A DNA stretch of 9,542 bases. It comes from Desulfobacteraceae bacterium (GTDB taxonomy: Bacteria > Desulfobacterota > Desulfobacteria > Desulfobacterales > UBA11574). The translations under genes were made by a program, and so were the position numbers. Location of the stretch: assembly GCA_029857875.1 (NCBI GenBank), contig JAOUGB010000056.1, positions 1-9,542 of the forward strand, given 5' to 3'. The notes beneath the pieces are model-generated. The model was not told the origin of the DNA and did not search any database. It saw nothing but the letters and a program-made list of their open reading frames with translations. Positions 5,831-9,542 of the stretch are shown in pieces. Position 1 is the first letter of the stretch, and each line of letters opens with the position of its first letter.

Positions 5831-8437
5831 ATGCAGCATACTACCGTTACCGTTACCGTGGAAACCGAAATAAGTGCTCGTATTGAAGGCGCCCGGCAGC
5901 TCGGCGTTCAGCCCGACGATGTCAACGTCGTACCGGTCGATGAAAAAACTTATGCTGTTTCGATAAAGAATATGCCCGGCCAATTCGACATTGCTGTTTT
6001 GGAAGATAACATGGGTGCCACCATCAGGACAATAACGCCGCCTTTGGGCAAAGGCAAGCCGGTAACAGTTGAAGACATTGAACACGCCCTCGCCGATCTC
6101 AAAATTGTTTTCGGCATCAATAAGGAAGTCATCAAAAATATTGTTTCCGAAGTTATAAATACCGGCACTCCGCGTAACAATATGCAGGTTGCAGTCGGCG
6201 AGCCTGTCCAAAGCGGCCAGGACGGCCGAATCGATCTGAAAATCGGACAGGATGCCGTCAATAAAGATCCTAATGCCAATATGATGGTCAAACCGGATCA
6301 GATCATCGCCATTCGAATTCCCCCCACAAAAGGAACGCCGGGCAGAAACATTTTCGGTGAAGAAGTTCCTGCAAGGAAGGGCAATGAGGTCGTTTTTGCT
6401 TCTGGAGACAATGTTACCGTCACCAAGGACGGCAATACACTTACGGCTGCCATATATGGTACGGCTCGATTAACCCCGAAGAAAGTGTCGATAGAAAATC
6501 CGGTCAAGGTCGACAAATCCGGGATGTGGGCTAAAATGCCCATATTCCCTACACTTGCCGACAACAGCAAGCTTACATATAAAGATGTATGTACGGCGCT
6601 GGAACAGGCAGGCGTAATCAGCGGTATTAAAGAAGATTCGGTTATAAAGGCCATCGAGGCGGACGAACCGCTTCTGGACCTCATGGTCGCCGAGGCTGTT
6701 CCGGCCAAAGACGGTGTTAACGCCCGGATAGAATTCAAATTTCGTCTTAATGGCGATGATCCCGAAACCGTCGATGCTGCAAGACAAGACGGCAGAGTGC
6801 CTGAATCATCCGTAATCAAGGAGATGTTTTCAGCCGGCGATGTGCTTGCCATAAAAACTTTGCCGGAAAAACCTTTGCATGGCATCACCATAACCGGAAA
6901 ACCCCTGACCGGTGCCGAACCCAAGGACAAACAGATAACTCCCGGCACAAACGTTACTGTTCTCGATGACGGCGTGACCTTTGTCGTTGCCGAGGGCATA
7001 TTGGCAGGCTATGCAGATTACATCAATGGTCAATTGTCTGTCAACGAGCCGTTGATTGTGTCTGAGGATAACTTAAAAGTCTTTCTGTCTGTTCATCCTC
7101 CGTCGGAGTCGGGCAGAATGCTTACTATAGAGTTGGTTGAAAAATTACTCGCCGACCGCGGAATAGTCCAGGGTATCGATGGCAACGCCATTGAACAGGC
7201 GCTGAACGAGGCTGCCTCAAAAAACATGCCGATTCATGATGTGGTGATTGCAGAGGGAAGAGTAGCCCAGCGAGGAGAGGACGCGAAAATCGAACTTAAA
7301 TTTCAATCGGAGAAGATTGCGGGAACCATTGATGAGCACTCCGGAATCATTAATTATAAAGAACGCAAATCCATACAAAGCGTCAAGGCGGAGATGCTGC
7401 TGGCAGTCAAGATCCCGCCGACACCTGGGATAGAGGGGGTTGACGTATTTGGCAATATCACCCCTGCCAAACCCGGTAGTCAAAAAGACCTCAAGCTGGC
7501 GGGCAACGTTAAGGTTTCAGACGATGGACTTAGTTTTACATCCGAAATCGACGGCATCGTGTTTCTCACACCGGAAAACAAAATATGGATTTCCAAACAG
7601 TACGAAGTGCCCGGTGATGTGGATTATTCGATTGGCAACCTGTCAATGGAAGGGGCGCTGGATATCAAAGGTTGGGTTCGTTCGGGATTCGAAGTACGCG
7701 CCAGCGATGACATAAAAATCGGAGGCGGTGTTGAAGACGCTATTGTTGAAGCAGGTAGCGACATCTACATAAACGGCGGGATCATTGGTTCGGCTGAAGG
7801 AAGAGTTCAAGCCGGCGGAAATATCACGGCCCGTTTTTTTGAAGGTGCCCGGGTCCATGCCGATGGCGACATATTTGTCCATGATGACATATTGCGCAGC
7901 ACTGTATCAGCCAATGGCAGCATCATCGTAACCAAAGGAAAAGGTCGTATAAGGGGCGGTTCAGTTGAGGCTACCAAGGGTGTGGAAGTTAACGAAATTG
8001 GATCCGATGCCGGAATCAAAACATCTGTGAGCGTCGGAACGGATTCAAAAACTCGGAAGCTTTTGGCTGAAGCTAAAAAACAGATAGAGGATTTTAAGCG
8101 AAAAAAGGCTAAGACGGATAAGGTTTTAACCCGATTCGTTAATAAATATAAAAACAAAACACTTCCCCAAGAAATAATCCGCAGACTTGAAAAACTGGTT
8201 AAATTTAGGCGTGAAATCGTGCGTAAAGAAACCATGATGGTCAAATACAGGCAAAAACTGGTACAAGAAATCTCTGAAACAGAGACGGAACCTGTGGAAG
8301 TGAAGGTTAATAAGGCCGTATATTGCGGCACTACCATAATGATAAGCGGTTACGTCTATCATGTCAAAGAAGATATCAGAGGAAAAGCCCTGTTTGTTCT
8401 GAATGAAGAACAACAGGCTGTGGAGCTTTCAACATAA
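5831..8437 (+). CDS. FapA family (DUF342) protein with three tandem N-terminal modules
   Basis: An 868-residue cytoplasmic protein with no signal peptide or membrane span. After a ~75-residue lead, three related modules follow, each with an LTxxDVxxALxxxGVxxGI-like helix, an AxG-x-P-x-x-GxDGxIxxxF strand, a DxxxAxKxPPxxGxxGxxVxG segment and a closing DGxTLTAxxxG. They lie at about 79-220 (PPTKGTPGRNIFGEEV), 248-395 (LPEKPLHGITITGKPL) and 430-585 (PPTPGIEGVDVFGNIT). Residues 590-730 are a Gly-rich beta-helix (VEAGSDIYINGGIIGSAEG and similar turns). Residues 738-815 are a Lys-rich coiled coil, and 820-860 form a short beta tail. FapA in Vibrio helps place the polar flagellar determinants FlhF/FlhG and links flagellation to glucose; most DUF342 proteins are uncharacterised. 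No flagellar genes are nearby, so the role here is open. The ribosome binding site is weak (GGTGAAAA before ATG). Confidence 0.9.
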   Translation: MQHTTVTVTVETEISARIEGARQLGVQPDDVNVVPVDEKTYAVSIKNMPGQFDIAVLEDNMGATIRTITPPLGKGKPVTVEDIEHALADLKIVFGINKEVIKNIVSEVINTGTPRNNMQVAVGEPVQSGQDGRIDLKIGQDAVNKDPNANMMVKPDQIIAIRIPPTKGTPGRNIFGEEVPARKGNEVVFASGDNVTVTKDGNTLTAAIYGTARLTPKKVSIENPVKVDKSGMWAKMPIFPTLADNSKLTYKDVCTALEQAGVISGIKEDSVIKAIEADEPLLDLMVAEAVPAKDGVNARIEFKFRLNGDDPETVDAARQDGRVPESSVIKEMFSAGDVLAIKTLPEKPLHGITITGKPLTGAEPKDKQITPGTNVTVLDDGVTFVVAEGILAGYADYINGQLSVNEPLIVSEDNLKVFLSVHPPSESGRMLTIELVEKLLADRGIVQGIDGNAIEQALNEAASKNMPIHDVVIAEGRVAQRGEDAKIELKFQSEKIAGTIDEHSGIINYKERKSIQSVKAEMLLAVKIPPTPGIEGVDVFGNITPAKPGSQKDLKLAGNVKVSDDGLSFTSEIDGIVFLTPENKIWISKQYEVPGDVDYSIGNLSMEGALDIKGWVRSGFEVRASDDIKIGGGVEDAIVEAGSDIYINGGIIGSAEGRVQAGGNITARFFEGARVHADGDIFVHDDILRSTVSANGSIIVTKGKGRIRGGSVEATKGVEVNEIGSDAGIKTSVSVGTDSKTRKLLAEAKKQIEDFKRKKAKTDKVLTRFVNKYKNKTLPQEIIRRLEKLVKFRREIVRKETMMVKYRQKLVQEISETETEPVEVKVNKAVYCGTTIMISGYVYHVKEDIRGKALFVLNEEQQAVELST

Positions 8438-8508
8438 CTTTAACCTCAATCGAGATTTATCTATTTAGATTTAAGGTATATAGTGTTTTATATGGAGGGC
8501 AAAGAGAT

Positions 8509-8910
8509 ATGGATGTAAATAGAATCAGAGTCAAAGATCTTATGAAAGCTGATGCCAAGACGGTCCATAAAGATGTTACGCTGTTGACGGCCATTAAAAT
8601 GATGCGCGATTTTGGCGTATCGAGTCTTATCATTGAACCTGAAAGTGACGGGGATGCATTCGGCATTATTACTCGCAAGGATGTCGTTGAAGCGATTGTC
8701 ATGGATCCAGCCGGAGGGACATCACTCCTAGTCAATGATGTGATGACCAAGCCTGCTATTACTGTTAATAGCGGCTTGTCGATTTCAAACTGTCATCAGA
8801 TGATGCGAATGGTGGGTGTAAGAAGGTTGCCCGTGGTCGACGGAAGCAAATTGATCGGTATTCTCAGTAACGCCAACATCTTCGCAAAACTGGTGGAAGA
8901 CATCTCCTGA
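8509..8910 (+). CDS. Two-CBS-domain protein
   Basis: A 133-residue cytoplasmic protein that is a single Bateman module. CBS1 covers about residues 7-62 (VKDLM..., then FGVSSLIIE and GIITRKDVV). CBS2 covers 75-130 (VNDVM..., VGVRRLPVVD, LIGILSNANIF). CBS pairs bind adenine nucleotides or related ligands and usually act as sensors. No catalytic or transport domain is attached, so it probably controls a partner. GGAGGGC sits 11 bases before the ATG. It begins 71 bp after the fapA stop with no terminator between, so co-transcription with fapA is plausible but unproven. The 148 bp that follow contain no clear terminator or gene. Confidence 0.92.
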   Translation: MDVNRIRVKDLMKADAKTVHKDVTLLTAIKMMRDFGVSSLIIEPESDGDAFGIITRKDVVEAIVMDPAGGTSLLVNDVMTKPAITVNSGLSISNCHQMMRMVGVRRLPVVDGSKLIGILSNANIFAKLVEDIS

Positions 8911-9058
8911 AATTCCGTACGGCATGAGGGAGTCACGTAAAAGCTTATGGATTTCGATCAGCGAAAACTATATATGTTATGGCATCGCGGGAATTAATAC
9001 AAAAGCTTACCGGGATCCGGTCAACCTGTAGCTGGGACCTCATTCCTTATTGAGTTTA

Positions 9059-9256
9059 TCAGGCGGCACCAAGAATTTGATCTACTATTTTCATCAGTTC
9101 CTCCAACTCGTATGGTTTGGCCATAGCACCAGAGAAACCGTACTTCTTATAATTTGCCATTCCTGGATCATTAGAATACCCACTGGAAACCAAAACCTTT
9201 GCCTCCGGGTTTATCGCGAGGATTTCTTTCACAGCCTCCTTGCCCCCCATGCCGCC
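9059..9256 (-). pseudogene. C-terminal stump of a hybrid-kinase receiver domain
   Basis: From GGMGGKEAVKEIL onward the reading is the second half of a response-regulator receiver. It has the post-Asp GGMGG loop, PEAKVLVSSGYSNDP (beta4), GFSGAMAKPYELEELMKIV (the conserved Lys-Pro, last helix) and a normal stop at 9059. The phospho-acceptor Asp and everything before it are missing. The frame is open upstream to an ATG at 9322, but that extension (IISNFAQQAAQDRLKKLNAF) is not receiver sequence and has no ribosome binding site. The homology begins exactly at the arm of the hairpin at 9252-9284, so the break lies there. Probably not expressed and not functional. Confidence 0.72.
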
Positions 9257-9284
9257 TGAAAAAGCGTTGAGCTTTTTCAGACGG
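9252..9284. repeat. 14-bp hairpin at the edge of the receiver stump
   Basis: CCGCCTGAAAAAGC (9252-9265) and GCTTTTTCAGACGG (9271-9284) are inverted with one mismatch (G-U compatible on one strand) around the 5-nt loop GTTGA. Neither strand has a T tract after it, so a standard terminator is unlikely. It sits at the point where receiver homology starts, which suggests a recombination junction or a small palindromic repeat. Confidence 0.8.
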
Positions 9285-9374
9285 TCTTGAGCGGCTTGTT
9301 GGGCGAAATTTGATATAATCATAGTTAGTTATGTTGAAAATCGATGATTAGAAGCTACGGCCACCCTTTGGTCC

Positions 9375-9542
9375 TCATCTGCCACGACCTCGTCCTCCTC
9401 TGTCACCATCTTGTCCTCCTCGGCCACCACCTTGTCCTCCTCGGCCACCGCCGTATCCTCCTCGGCCACCACCTTGTCCTCCTCGGCCACCACCTTGTCC
9501 TCCTCGGCCACCACCTTGTCCTCCTCGACCACCGCCGCCTCC
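9375..9542 (-). CDS. Gly/Arg-rich C-terminal tail of a probable RNA-binding protein (partial)
   Basis: The minus strand from the window edge reads GGGGGR, then heptads GGQGGGR (three), GGYGGGR, GGQGGGR, GGQDGDR, GGRGRGR and a TGA stop at 9377-9375. This RGG-type tail is typical of bacterial RRM-domain glycine-rich RNA-binding proteins, where one RRM of about 80 residues precedes it. That domain would lie to the right of the window, so the identity is inference. The alternative frame giving EEDKVVA repeats is an artefact of the same 21-bp repeat; it lacks a plausible start and is unlike any family I know. 5' end missing; 55 codons and the stop are present. Confidence 0.7.
   Translation of the reverse strand, partial: GGGGGRGGQGGGRGGQGGGRGGQGGGRGGYGGGRGGQGGGRGGQDGDRGGRGRGR
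9378..9524 (-). repeat. Seven 21-bp tandem repeats encoding GGQGGGR heptads
   Basis: Units run at 9524-9504, 9503-9483, 9482-9462, 9461-9441, 9440-9420, 9419-9399 and 9398-9378. The first three and the fifth are nearly identical, one has Gln replaced by Tyr, and the last two are degenerate toward the stop codon. The gradient suggests expansion by slippage from the 5' side. Confidence 0.9.

Noticed and set aside
6298..6999. Minus-strand ORF of 233 aa inside fapA
   Set aside because: Ser/Thr/Pro-rich antisense shadow of the FapA frame; no start signal and no family resemblance.
8938..9010. Direct repeat AAAAGCTTA twice, 61 bp apart
   Set aside because: Only 9 bp and AT-rich; no other boundary signature supports an element between the copies.
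9252..9284. Rho-independent terminator for the RNA-binding protein gene
   Set aside because: No U tract on either strand after the stem, and it lies about 90 bases past the stop at a homology breakpoint.
9378..9524. CRISPR array
   Set aside because: Units are 21 bp, contiguous, with no spacers, and keep a coding frame.
9329..9532. EEDKVVA-repeat protein on the minus strand
   Set aside because: Frame artefact of the 21-bp repeat; the Gly/Arg-rich frame is the credible one.

Overview
The window looks like an accessory or rearranged part of a chromosome from a Gram-negative, probably anaerobic deltaproteobacterium (Desulfobacterota, Desulfobacterales-like). This placement is inference. It rests on gene content (OleC/OleD olefin enzymes, a large FapA/DUF342 protein, a standalone PocR domain, remnants of hybrid sensor kinases, a Gly/Arg-rich RNA-binding-protein tail), moderate GC, and the dispersed purine-rich and GAACAC-type intergenic repeats. 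No rRNA, tRNA or CRISPR array was seen.

Layout. 1-800: a small single-span membrane protein, then a cold-shock protein with a long leader, a strong ribosome binding site and a textbook terminator. 804-1051: a 248-bp MITE-like element with terminal inverted repeats and a 5-bp target duplication, packed with hairpins. It is inserted at the 3' end of the next gene. 1042-4459 (minus strand): a PocR sensory-domain protein, a repeat-rich spacer, then oleD and oleC, whose stop and start codons abut (oleC is transcribed first). oleA and oleB are not in the window. 4639-5427 (minus strand): the decayed remnant of a hybrid histidine kinase and, directly upstream of its start codon, what reads as a single integron-type gene cassette. 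That cassette is a DUF5661-like ORF whose TAA stop lies in an attC R'' box, and its left boundary carries the exact complement of that box. 5429-8910 (plus strand): a structured leader, an 868-aa FapA-family protein with three tandem N-terminal modules, and a two-CBS-domain protein. 9059-9542 (minus strand): a second truncated receiver-domain fragment that begins at a long hairpin, then the C-terminal tail of a Gly/Arg-rich protein built from 21-bp tandem repeats and running off the window.

How it fits together. oleC-oleD encode two of the four steps of long-chain olefin synthesis from fatty acyl-CoA and are translationally coupled. fapA and the CBS gene may form a short transcription unit. 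The rest tells a story of insertion and decay: two small elements inserted at gene ends, two receiver-domain stumps, and an OleD C-terminus made of repeat sequence. The most interesting signals are the lone integron cassette at 4902-5427 and the MITE at 804-1051, because both leave internally consistent boundary signatures that can be tested.
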